This document shows, piece after piece, positions 1 through 8,124 of a DNA stretch of 64,000 nt. Position numbers and translations under genes: made by a program. The notes under the pieces are model-generated. The model searched no databases. It saw only the letters and a list, made by a program, of their open reading frames with translations, and was not told the DNA's origin. The stretch spans positions 1,922,001 to 1,986,000 of the forward strand of contig OZ244981.1 of assembly GCA_965223085.1 (NCBI GenBank), in the 5' to 3' direction. The stretch is from CBDCVO01 sp965223085 (GTDB lineage: Bacteria > Pseudomonadota > Gammaproteobacteria > Ga0077536). Numbering within the stretch: the first letter of the stretch is position 1; each line of letters starts with the position of its first letter.

Positions 1-20
1 GTCTAGCGGCGATACTAGCC

Positions 21-1163
21 ATGCTTTTTTCTGCGACCTTATCGACCACTGCGGCAGGGGCGGCCTTAGTCCTCGCTAACGGTTTGGTGTTTGCAGCCGT
101 GCTTGTGGCGGCCGACGGCTTACAGCGTCGCGACGACGACATCGAGCAACTACGGAAGACGAGTCAAGATTTGCTCGACGAAGAACGTCGGGTGCGCGAG
201 GAAATAACATTCTTGCAGCAGGAAATCAAAAATCGCCAACATAGCGAAGCTCAAATCGCCGATGCGCTGGACGCGACCTCGGCCAAACTCGCGCTCGCCA
301 AAGGTCGGGCCGAATCGTTGACGTCGATGCTCGATAAAATCATGCCGTTCGAAAGCGAGTCCGGACTGCTCAATGCTGAGAAATTTCAAGTAGTACTGGA
401 GCGGGAATGGTCGCGAATGCAACGTCAAGAATTACCTCTCACGTTATTGACGATGGAGCTTGACCATTTCGACGAATATCGGAGCGCGAATGGCGAGTCA
501 AACTATGAGGTCGCGTTGCGGCGGATGGGGGAAGTCCTCAAACGGCTCGGGACGCGACCCGGCGATGTCGCCGCACGGCTCGCTAAGAATCGCTTCGCAG
601 TGCTTTTGCCGGAAGCTGATTTTGAAAGCGCTGACCGCTTGGCTGAAACTCTCCGTGCGCAGGTCCGACGTTTGAAATTACTCAACAAGCATTTCGATCC
701 ACCGGCGACGGTTACTGCTAGCTGCGGGATCGCAACGGTAATTCCAAACCTCGATACGCCACCAGACGAGTTGTTGACGCGCTGCGAATCGGCAGTCTAC
801 GAGGCGGCTTTTCAAGGAGGCGATCGCTGCGTGCGCTTTCGGACGTTGCCGAGTTTTCGCTTAGAGAAATGGAATATCGATGCCGATGGCCTGTTATGCG
901 TTGAATCTTTGACGAACAAACTCGCTACCTGGGGTTACAACGCTACCCAGCACGCTTGCAAACCCGGTGAATCGATGCGCGGACGCCGGACGCCGGTTGA
1001 TATGGTAAAAGCGGTGATAGAAGGCAAGCTGCGGGTGCTAATCGAAGGCGACGAGAAGGTGCTCGGCCCCGGGGATTGCCTGTTTATCCCTAAAGGTACG
1101 GTTATCGGTGCCGAGGGCGTTAGTGAGACACCCGTCGTTTACTTGCAGGCGACGCGTCTGTAG
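21..1163 (+). CDS. Degenerate GGDEF domain-cupin fusion protein, possibly 5' truncated
   Basis: The N-terminus is hydrophobic (about residues 1-32, a membrane segment) and leads into a long charged coiled coil (about 35-105). A GGDEF-type fold follows (about 125-280): strand LTLLTMELDHF and the family's C-terminal ASCGIA strand are recognisable. At the signature position the sequence reads AKNRF instead of GGDEF, so diguanylate cyclase activity is unlikely. The last 80 residues are a cupin-like barrel (VDMVKAVIEGKLRVLIEGDEK, then GPGDCLFIPKG). No stop lies upstream in frame within the window, so the protein may start earlier with more membrane segments. A signalling or sensory role, with the cupin as ligand-binding module, is inference. 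Confidence 0.7.
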   Translation: MLFSATLSTTAAGAALVLANGLVFAAVLVAADGLQRRDDDIEQLRKTSQDLLDEERRVREEITFLQQEIKNRQHSEAQIADALDATSAKLALAKGRAESLTSMLDKIMPFESESGLLNAEKFQVVLEREWSRMQRQELPLTLLTMELDHFDEYRSANGESNYEVALRRMGEVLKRLGTRPGDVAARLAKNRFAVLLPEADFESADRLAETLRAQVRRLKLLNKHFDPPATVTASCGIATVIPNLDTPPDELLTRCESAVYEAAFQGGDRCVRFRTLPSFRLEKWNIDADGLLCVESLTNKLATWGYNATQHACKPGESMRGRRTPVDMVKAVIEGKLRVLIEGDEKVLGPGDCLFIPKGTVIGAEGVSETPVVYLQATRL

Positions 1164-1304
1164 CCGTACACCACGCCTTACTCATTTCAGTTCCGCCGGG
1201 CTTTTCCCCGATCGCGACGCCGTGTTGTTGGCAAAGCTGTCAGTTGCGCCCGCCATCGCGGCTCTTTATGCTCATACGCTTTGCACATCTCGTGAGGGCG
1301 TATT

Positions 1305-1826
1305 GTGGGCGCAAATCGCAACGACGATTTAACCGTAGCCGAGCTTAAGGCCCAGGCGCGTAGCGTGCCGAAGGGACACTTGTTTGAAGATTTCACGGTC
1401 GGTGCGGTGTTCGAACACCATTGGGGGCGCACCATCACCCAAGCCGAAAACGCCATATTCTCGACGCTCACGCTGCACTTCAATCCCCATTATTTTGATC
1501 TCACTCACGCCCGCGCCCACGGTCATCGTGACACTCTGATAAACTCGTTGCTGGTGTTCAACACCGTGTTCGGTCTAAGCGTGGAAGATCTAAGCGAGGC
1601 GGGCATGGGACCGTTCCTCGGGGTCGATGCGCTTAATTATCACTCACCGGTTTATGTAGGCAGCACCTTGCGCGCGCGTAGCACCGTGGTTGAACGTCGG
1701 GAGACAAAAAAGCGCCCTAATTTTGGTATCGTCACCTGGCGAACGGAGGGCTTCATCGAAGACGATGCCTGTGTAATCGACTTCCAACGCTCCAACCTCG
1801 TTCAGCGTAGCGCTGAGAACGCATAA
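1305..1826 (+). CDS. MaoC-like hotdog dehydratase (first of two)
   Basis: The protein has 173 residues with a MaoC/hotdog pattern: GHLFEDFTVGAVFEHHWGRT, an acid-rich active-site helix region (NPHYFDLTHARAHG) and a C-terminal strand typical of R-specific enoyl-CoA hydratases. It starts with GTG, preceded by a purine-rich stretch. It opens a same-strand cluster with an acyl-CoA dehydrogenase, a second MaoC protein, a CoA-transferase and a CitE-type lyase. By analogy with mesaconyl-CoA or beta-methylmalyl-CoA hydratases in such clusters it probably hydrates a branched C4/C5 enoyl-CoA. The exact substrate cannot be read from sequence. Confidence 0.85.
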   Translation: MGANRNDDLTVAELKAQARSVPKGHLFEDFTVGAVFEHHWGRTITQAENAIFSTLTLHFNPHYFDLTHARAHGHRDTLINSLLVFNTVFGLSVEDLSEAGMGPFLGVDALNYHSPVYVGSTLRARSTVVERRETKKRPNFGIVTWRTEGFIEDDACVIDFQRSNLVQRSAENA

Positions 1827-1845
1827 TCGTTATGGAGGTATCGAT

Positions 1846-3018
1846 GTGAGCGAACAGTCCTACATCACCGAGGAGCGCCGCATGATTATCGATGCGGCAA
1901 AGGAATTTACGCGCAATGAGGTTTTGCCGGTCGCGAACGAACTCGATCCGGTTGAAGGCGAAATTCCAATGAGCCTCAGGGAAAAACTCGCCGAGATGGG
2001 TTATTTTGGGATCCGGATCCCCGAGCAATACGGCGGTAGTGGGCTTGGGTGTTTTGAATATTGCCTCGTCACCGAGCAACTTGCACGCGGCTGGATGAGC
2101 GTCGCGAGCTTGATAGCTCGCGGTAACGGTACTCTCACGAATGATTTATTGTCGCTCGCGCAAAAGGAACAGGTGCTGCCGCGGGTAGTTGCGGGGGAAT
2201 ACTTGGGTGCGATGTCCTTGTCCGAGCCGGATACCGGTTCGGATCTCGCTTCGATATCTTGTCGCGCCGTTCGCGAAGGCGATCAATGGATCATTAACGG
2301 CAACAAATACTGGTGTACGTTTGCCGACGGCGCCGATTACATTGCGCTGTTTGCGCGCACATCTCCTTCTCCGGATGAAAGCAGGCGCCACCTCGGTATC
2401 AGCGCTTTCATCATCGATAAGCCACGCGGCGAACTTCCACCCGGCATTGGCGCCTCGGTGATCCCGAAGATCGGTTATTTCGGCTGGAAAACATGGGAAC
2501 TTGCTTTCGATGATTTCCGAGTTCCTTACGGGGCGTTGATCGGGGAAGAGGGCAAAGCTTTTTACGCCTTGGCAAAAGGTCTCGACGAAGCGCGCGCGCA
2601 TACGGCGGCCCGCTCGATCGGTCTCGCCCAAGGCGCGTTAGATGATGCGATCGCTTATGCTCAGGAACGCCAGCAATTTGGCCAACCGATCGCGGCGTTT
2701 CAAGATCTGCGCTTCAAAATCGCGCGCATGGCGACCGACATCGAGGCCGCGCGACAGCTACTTTATTTTGTGTGTGACAAAATCGACTCCGGCGCGCGCT
2801 GTGATAAAGAGGCCTCGATGGTCAAATATTTCGCGAGCGAGATGTCGGAGCGCGTAACTTCAGATGCTTTGCAGATTCTCGGTGGGGCTGGGTACACGAA
2901 ATTACATGCTGTCGAGCGCTATTGGCGCGATGCTCGTTTGACAAAAATATTCGAGGGGACTTCCGAAATCCAGTTGCGCATCATCTCTGATAACTTACTC
3001 GGTCGAGAGGGTCGCTGA
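1846..3018 (+). CDS. Acyl-CoA dehydrogenase
   Basis: This is a full-length (390 aa) FAD-dependent acyl-CoA dehydrogenase. Visible motifs are LSEPDTGSDLAS (flavin/substrate loop), the QQFGQPIAAFQ helix, the LQILGGAGY segment and the C-terminal FEGTSEIQLR, which in many members carries the catalytic glutamate region. GTG is the start, chosen because GGAGGT lies just upstream. It should oxidise a short or branched acyl-CoA to the enoyl-CoA that the flanking MaoC proteins hydrate, passing electrons to ETF. The next gene starts 2 nt after its stop, so the two are very likely cotranscribed. Confidence 0.93.
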   Translation: MSEQSYITEERRMIIDAAKEFTRNEVLPVANELDPVEGEIPMSLREKLAEMGYFGIRIPEQYGGSGLGCFEYCLVTEQLARGWMSVASLIARGNGTLTNDLLSLAQKEQVLPRVVAGEYLGAMSLSEPDTGSDLASISCRAVREGDQWIINGNKYWCTFADGADYIALFARTSPSPDESRRHLGISAFIIDKPRGELPPGIGASVIPKIGYFGWKTWELAFDDFRVPYGALIGEEGKAFYALAKGLDEARAHTAARSIGLAQGALDDAIAYAQERQQFGQPIAAFQDLRFKIARMATDIEAARQLLYFVCDKIDSGARCDKEASMVKYFASEMSERVTSDALQILGGAGYTKLHAVERYWRDARLTKIFEGTSEIQLRIISDNLLGREGR

Positions 3019-3020
3019 AC

Positions 3021-3494
3021 GTGGCATCGACTTACAACGGTCCCTTTTTCTTCGAGGATTTTATCGTCGGTGAAATCCTGTGCCATCACCGTGGCAAGAC
3101 CTTGACCGAGATGGACCAGGTGTTGATCACAAATTTGGTCATGAATACGGCTGCGGCGCACTTCGACGAACAGCTCATGGTCGATCATATGTTCGGCCAA
3201 CGCGTTGCCTTCGGCGGCGTCACGATTTCTTTAGTCATTGGTCTTGCGGCGCAAGATACCGCGGAGAATGCGCTAGCAGAGTTGGGGCTCGATAATATTC
3301 GCCTCAAACACCCCGTTTTTCACGGCGATACTTTGTACGCTTACTCGCGAGTGGTAGGGCTCGAGGAGCGCGTGCAAGAGCACGCCGGGGTCGTAACTTT
3401 CCACCACTGGGGCCTCAATCAAGACGATGAAATTGTGTTCGAAGGTGATCGTCGTGTGCTGATCAAAAAACGCAGCTACGCGACTGTCGCATGA
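3021..3494 (+). CDS. MaoC-like hotdog dehydratase (second of two)
   Basis: This 157-residue MaoC-family protein has the pattern FFEDFIVGEILCHHRGKTLTE, then AAHFDEQLMVDHMFGQRVAFGG with the usual Asp/His active-site region. It begins with GTG 2 nt after the dehydrogenase stop and overlaps the CoA-transferase by 4 nt (ATGA), indicating translational coupling. Two non-identical MaoC proteins beside a CoA-transferase recall the mesaconyl-C1-CoA and mesaconyl-C4-CoA hydratase pair of the 3-hydroxypropionate bi-cycle. A leucine or branched-acid pathway is an equally open alternative. Confidence 0.87.
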   Translation: MASTYNGPFFFEDFIVGEILCHHRGKTLTEMDQVLITNLVMNTAAAHFDEQLMVDHMFGQRVAFGGVTISLVIGLAAQDTAENALAELGLDNIRLKHPVFHGDTLYAYSRVVGLEERVQEHAGVVTFHHWGLNQDDEIVFEGDRRVLIKKRSYATVA

Positions 3495-4672
3495 GTCCGG
3501 AAGCGCTAGCCGGGGTTCTCGACGGCGTAGTAGTTCTCGATTTAACGCAGATGCTCGCCGGTCCATTCGTGACGATGTTGCTCGCGGATCACGGTGCGGA
3601 TGTGATCAAAATCGAGCCACCACAGGGGGACTTAACCCGTGAGCTCGGTCCGTTTTTTGCCAGCGATACCGCGAAACAACATAGCGGCTATTTTCACAGC
3701 ATCAATCGCAATAAACGCGGTATCGTCTTAGATCTGAAATCCGCGCAGGATAAAAACATTTTCCTCAAACTCGTCCGCGAGGCGGACGTGGTGGTCGAAA
3801 ACTATCGCGTCGGCGTGATGGAGCGGCTCGGCTTGCCTTACGAGGTTTTGCGCACCGTGAACCCGCGCTTAGTGTACGCGACGGTACGTGGCTTCGGTGA
3901 TCCACGTACGGGTGAAAGTCCTTATGCGGAGTGGCCAGCCTTCGATATCGTAGCCCAGGCGATGGGTGGTTTCATGAGCATTACCGGGCCCGAGACTCCG
4001 ATGAAAGCGGGGCCCGGTATCGGCGACATCGTTCCCGCAATCTTTTGCGCCTTTGGCATCGTTGCTGCAGTTAGGCATGCGGAGCGCTCTGGGGTCGGGC
4101 AATTGGTTGATGTCGCAATGTACGATGCTATGCTCGCGATTTGTGAGCGCATCGTCTACCAATATTCGATCGCCGGGGTCATCCCGACCCCCAGTGGCAA
4201 TGACCATCCTTTGCTGTGCCCGTTTTCCGTCTACCCGGCGCGTGATGGCTGGGTCGCTATCGCCTGCCCAGTGGATTCGCATTGGCTTGTACTTAGTCGC
4301 GCGGCTGGGCGGGATGATCTTGCGAATGACGCGCGTTTCGCGACCAACGCGGGGCGTGTAACCTATGCTGTCGAAGTCAACGCCGCGATTAGCGCCTGGA
4401 CCACGACGTTGACTAAACAAGAACTCGCCGCGGTGCTAGGGGGACGCGTGCCTTTTGGTCCGATCAACAATGTGGCTGATATCATGATTGATCCGCACAC
4501 CCATGAACGCGCCGCGGTCAGTCAGGTGGAGATCGCGACGCTGGGCGAAGAACTTGCCTTAGTGAACACGCCGGTGAAATTTTCACTCACACCAGGCGGT
4601 ATCACGACACCTGGTCCGGCACTTGGGGCGCATACGCGAGAAGTATTTGCGCAATTTGGAATCGACAATTAA
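3491..4672 (+). CDS. CaiB/BaiF family (class III) CoA-transferase
   Basis: This 393-residue class III CoA-transferase has an N-terminal VLDLTQMLAGPFVTMLLADHGADVIKIEPP, the family's glycine/alanine-rich nucleotide region. VDVAMYDAMLAI around residue 205 holds the conserved Asp expected to form the acyl-anhydride intermediate. GRVPFGPINN is in the C-terminal part. It moves CoA between carboxylic acids. In context the likely substrates are C4/C5 dicarboxylic or hydroxy acids such as mesaconate or citramalate, which is inference from the neighbours. It is coupled to the preceding MaoC gene and followed by a CitE-type lyase. Confidence 0.92.
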   Translation: MSPEALAGVLDGVVVLDLTQMLAGPFVTMLLADHGADVIKIEPPQGDLTRELGPFFASDTAKQHSGYFHSINRNKRGIVLDLKSAQDKNIFLKLVREADVVVENYRVGVMERLGLPYEVLRTVNPRLVYATVRGFGDPRTGESPYAEWPAFDIVAQAMGGFMSITGPETPMKAGPGIGDIVPAIFCAFGIVAAVRHAERSGVGQLVDVAMYDAMLAICERIVYQYSIAGVIPTPSGNDHPLLCPFSVYPARDGWVAIACPVDSHWLVLSRAAGRDDLANDARFATNAGRVTYAVEVNAAISAWTTTLTKQELAAVLGGRVPFGPINNVADIMIDPHTHERAAVSQVEIATLGEELALVNTPVKFSLTPGGITTPGPALGAHTREVFAQFGIDN

Positions 4673-4701
4673 CCTCTAAGGGCAACGTAGGCCCACTGAT
4701 T

Positions 4702-5661
4702 ATGGAGACGCACCTTGAGTGCCGTCCAACTGAGGATTCTAGCTTGAATGCAGTGAAAACCCCCAAACGCCTGCGTCGCGTCGAGCTCGCAGTTCCCGGC
4801 AGCAGCGAGAAAATGATGCAAAAAGCGGCAGATATGGACGTCGATTTTGCATTTCTTGATCTCGAAGATGCCGTTGCGTCGGCCGAAAAAGTTGCGGCGC
4901 GATCTAAAGTGGTCGCCGCATTGAATGAACTCGAATGGGGACGCACGGTGCGCGCCGTGCGCATCAATGATCTTGAAACCCACCTTGCCTACGAAGACAT
5001 TATCGACGTTGTCGAACGTGCACGCGAGAACCTCGACGTTATTATTATTCCGAAAGTTCGCAGTGCTTTCGACGTGCAGTGGGTCGCGACTTTGCTAGAC
5101 CAGATCGAGGCAAAGTTAGGTATGAGCAAAGCAATCGGTCTGGAAGTTTTGATCGAAGAGGTCGAGGCGATGGCGCGAGTTGAAGAAATCGCGGGCGCGT
5201 CTCGAAGGTTGGAAGCCTTGATTTTCGGCGTTGGAGATTATTCTGCCGCACAGGGAATTAGTCCCGATGTTTTCAAGGAATCGCATGATTATCCTGGTGA
5301 TGTATGGCACTACGGACGCAATAAGATCACCATTGCTGCGCGCATGCACGGTATCGACGCGATCGATGGGCCGTTCCCAAATTTTCGTGACCAGGATGGG
5401 TTTACCCGTGAGTGTGGGCGTGCCCTGTTTTTGGGTTGTGTCGGCAAGTGGGCGATTCATCCCTCCCAAGTGGCCTTGGCGCAACACGCTTTTACCCCCG
5501 ATGCGGAAGAAGTTGCGCGTGCGCGCAAATATAATGCCGCCTACCTGGACGCCGTTGCTGCAGGTAAAGGTGCGGCGCAAGTGGATGGGTTTATGGTTGA
5601 CGCAGCGACTATGCGGGTTTTCAACAAAGTCCTCGAATTGGCGGATCGGATCGGTATGTAA
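4702..5661 (+). CDS. HpcH/HpaI (CitE-type) acyl-CoA lyase
   Basis: The protein has 319 residues with the CitE/malyl-CoA lyase signature: RRVELAVPGSS near the N-terminus, FAFLDLEDAV (metal-binding acid), RINDLETHLAYED, IIIPKVRS, GLEVLIEEVEAM and KWAIHPSQVALAQHAF. These residues bind Mg2+ and acyl-CoA in malyl-CoA, citramalyl-CoA and beta-methylmalyl-CoA lyases. It probably cleaves the hydroxyacyl-CoA produced by the MaoC enzymes to acetyl-, propionyl- or glyoxylate-type products. ATG 4702 is used, but roughly the first 20 residues are unlike the family, so translation could begin slightly downstream. Confidence 0.9.
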   Translation: METHLECRPTEDSSLNAVKTPKRLRRVELAVPGSSEKMMQKAADMDVDFAFLDLEDAVASAEKVAARSKVVAALNELEWGRTVRAVRINDLETHLAYEDIIDVVERARENLDVIIIPKVRSAFDVQWVATLLDQIEAKLGMSKAIGLEVLIEEVEAMARVEEIAGASRRLEALIFGVGDYSAAQGISPDVFKESHDYPGDVWHYGRNKITIAARMHGIDAIDGPFPNFRDQDGFTRECGRALFLGCVGKWAIHPSQVALAQHAFTPDAEEVARARKYNAAYLDAVAAGKGAAQVDGFMVDAATMRVFNKVLELADRIGM

Positions 5662-5705
5662 GGTGGACGTTTGCAGCTGCAAACGCGGCGGTGAGAGGAG
5701 CGACG

Positions 5706-6566
5706 ATGAGATTAGGCGTGATGAGTTTCAACACCGAATACAGCATTCGTGCGGACGAATTAGCGGTCGCTGCGGAAGAACGTGGTTTCGAGTCGGTATG
5801 GTTTCCTGAGCACACCCATATCCCTGCTAGTCGTGAGACGCCGTGGCCGGGCGATGGCCCGTTGCCAAAAGAATACGTGCATATGGGTGATCCTTTCGTC
5901 AGCGCCGCGGCTGCAGCGGCAGTGACGTCGCGCATTAAACTCGGTACGGGGGTTTGTTTGGTTCCTCAGCACGACCCGATCGCATTGGCTAAAACCGTCG
6001 CAACAGTCGACCGGCTTTCTGATGGACGCTTTTTATTTGGTGTCGGCGCGGGCTGGAATCGTGAGGAAATGGAAAATCACGGTACGTCGTATAAAGAGCG
6101 TTGGAAGGTTTTAGAGGAACGCGTGCGCGCCATGAAAGTACTGTGGACAGAAGAAGAAGGTTCTTTTCACGGTAACTACGTTAATTTTGACCGCATTTGG
6201 TCCTATCCCAAACCCGTGCAGCAACCCCATCCGCCGGTAATCTTAGGTACGTTTGCGTCGCGTTGGGGGCGTCAAAGGGTGGCGGACTTCGGCGACGGCT
6301 GGATACCGATCGATCTATTCCACGGCGATTTGGAAGGTGACATCGCGGACCTCCGCGCGCGGTTGCGAGAAAAAGGGCGTGATCCGGACACGGTATCGAT
6401 CTCTATGTTTGATGTCTTTGAAACGCCCGAGGAGGATTTGCAACGTTTTGCTGATCTCGGTTGCATCGAACGTGCAATCCCACGTTGCCCAACGGAGGAT
6501 AAAGAGACCGTATTGCGATGGCTGGACCGCTACGCTGAGATCGGTGAGCGGCTCGGCGCGCTGTAG
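5706..6566 (+). CDS. LLM-class flavin-dependent oxidoreductase (TIGR03619-like)
   Basis: This luciferase-like TIM-barrel protein begins MRLGVMSFNTEYSIR and contains ESVWFPEHTHIP, TSRIKLGTGVCLVPQHDPI and SDGRFLFGVGAGWNREEMENHG, typical of F420/FMN-dependent LLM oxidoreductases. An upstream GTG at 5691 is in frame. ATG 5706 is preferred because GAGAGGAG sits 5 nt before it. It follows the CitE-type lyase by 44 nt on the same strand and may belong to the acyl-CoA cluster. Substrate and cofactor (F420 or FMN) are unknown. Confidence 0.85.
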   Translation: MRLGVMSFNTEYSIRADELAVAAEERGFESVWFPEHTHIPASRETPWPGDGPLPKEYVHMGDPFVSAAAAAAVTSRIKLGTGVCLVPQHDPIALAKTVATVDRLSDGRFLFGVGAGWNREEMENHGTSYKERWKVLEERVRAMKVLWTEEEGSFHGNYVNFDRIWSYPKPVQQPHPPVILGTFASRWGRQRVADFGDGWIPIDLFHGDLEGDIADLRARLREKGRDPDTVSISMFDVFETPEEDLQRFADLGCIERAIPRCPTEDKETVLRWLDRYAEIGERLGAL

Positions 6567-6608
6567 CCACGGGTACACCGCGCTTGGCGCACCGTCTCGC
6601 GCCGGCGT

Positions 6609-7967
6609 CTAGACGACGCCATAGGCGAGCATGGCATCCGCCACTTTGACGAAGCCTGCGATATTGGCACCGCGCACGTAGTCGATGTGTTGGCTGCCTA
6701 CGCTGCCACCATATTCGACGCAACGATCATGAATGCCCTGCATGATATCGACGAGCAATTGCTGCAGCTCTTCTTCTTGCCACGAAATGCGCGCCGAGTT
6801 TTGACTCATTTCTAGGCCGGATACGGCTACGCCGCCGGCGTTTGCTGCTTTGCCGGGGGCGTAGAGGATCTCGGCGTCCTTAAACACATGCATTCCATCA
6901 AGCGTGGTCGGCATGTTCGCGCCTTCAGATACACCGATGCAGCCATTTTTTACTAACTTCGCTGCCGCCTCGCCGTCTAACTCATTTTGCGTTGCGCAGG
7001 GTAGCGCCAAGTCGCAGGAAACGTTCCAGGGTCGTTCGCCGGCGTGAAAGCTGGCGCCGTTAAATTCATCTACGTACGCGGCGATGCGACCACGTTGCAC
7101 CGTTTTCAGTCGTTTCACCCAAGCGAGCTTATCGCCATCAATGCCACTCGGGTCATAGATGTAACCGTCCGAGTCGGATAGGGTCAACACGGTACCGCCG
7201 AGCTCCGTAACTTTCTCCGCTGCGTGCAAGGCCACGTTACCGGAACCCGATACCAGGCAGCGTTTGCCGTGCACTGAGTCGCCGACCCGCTTTAGCATGT
7301 TTTGCAGGAAATATACGGCGCCATAGCCGGTAGCCTCCATGCGTATCACGCTGCCGCCATACTCCAAGCCTTTACCAGTCAGCACACCAGTAAATTGGTT
7401 AGTGATGCGCTTATATTGGCCAAACATGTAGCCAATTTCCCTCCCACCGACGCCGATATCTCCAGCGGGCACGTCGATGTCGGCGCCCAAGTGTCGATAC
7501 AGTTCGGTCATAAATGACTGACAGAAACGCATTACCTCGTGGTCAGATTTGCCGTGTGGATTAAAATTAGCGCCGCCCTTGCCGCCACCCATGGGTAGAC
7601 CAGTAAGGCTGTTCTTGAATGTTTGCTCGAAGGCTAAGAACTTGAGTACGCTCTCGGTAACGTCGCGGTGAAAACGGATACCGCCTTTGTACGGTCCGAT
7701 GGCGTTGTTGTTCTGTACTCGCCAGCCTCGCTGCACACGGATGTTCCCATTGTCATCTTCCCAGCAGACGCGAAAACTCACAACGCGATCGGGTTCGGCT
7801 ATACGGCGCAGGATCTGATACTCGTGGTAGGCTTCTTTATCTTGGATGAACTCGAAGATATCCTTTGCTACTTCTTGCACTGCCTGCACGAACTCCGGTT
7901 GCCCGGGATTTCGGCGTTGCACGCCGGACATAAACTGTTCGAAGTCGACATGATCCGATATGGCCAT
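6609..7967 (-). CDS. gdhA: NADP-type glutamate dehydrogenase
   Basis: This 452-residue hexameric-type glutamate dehydrogenase makes glutamate from 2-oxoglutarate and ammonium. The catalytic lysine motif LPMGGGKGGANF and the PAGDIGVGGREIG segment are clear. The nucleotide-binding SGSGNVALHAAEK and the C-terminal CATQNELDGEAA and GVSEGANMPTT are also present, and length matches the bacterial NADP-dependent class. It is convergent with the preceding LLM gene and has no close cotranscribed partner. The downstream symporter and the pxp genes also touch glutamate metabolism, but no operon links them. Confidence 0.96.
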   Translation of the reverse strand: MAISDHVDFEQFMSGVQRRNPGQPEFVQAVQEVAKDIFEFIQDKEAYHEYQILRRIAEPDRVVSFRVCWEDDNGNIRVQRGWRVQNNNAIGPYKGGIRFHRDVTESVLKFLAFEQTFKNSLTGLPMGGGKGGANFNPHGKSDHEVMRFCQSFMTELYRHLGADIDVPAGDIGVGGREIGYMFGQYKRITNQFTGVLTGKGLEYGGSVIRMEATGYGAVYFLQNMLKRVGDSVHGKRCLVSGSGNVALHAAEKVTELGGTVLTLSDSDGYIYDPSGIDGDKLAWVKRLKTVQRGRIAAYVDEFNGASFHAGERPWNVSCDLALPCATQNELDGEAAAKLVKNGCIGVSEGANMPTTLDGMHVFKDAEILYAPGKAANAGGVAVSGLEMSQNSARISWQEEELQQLLVDIMQGIHDRCVEYGGSVGSQHIDYVRGANIAGFVKVADAMLAYGVV

Positions 7968-8124
7968 AATTACTCCCCGCTTTCAGAGGTTAGGCTGGTT
8001 GGCGTCGTCGCCTAACGCCTCACTGTGCAATGTTCGGGCGGTATTCACTTCGCGCCGCGACAGCATTACCATCGGAGGTCAAATCCCGTCGCCCCCAAGT
8101 GGTCTCGCGCGACACGCTGGGCTG

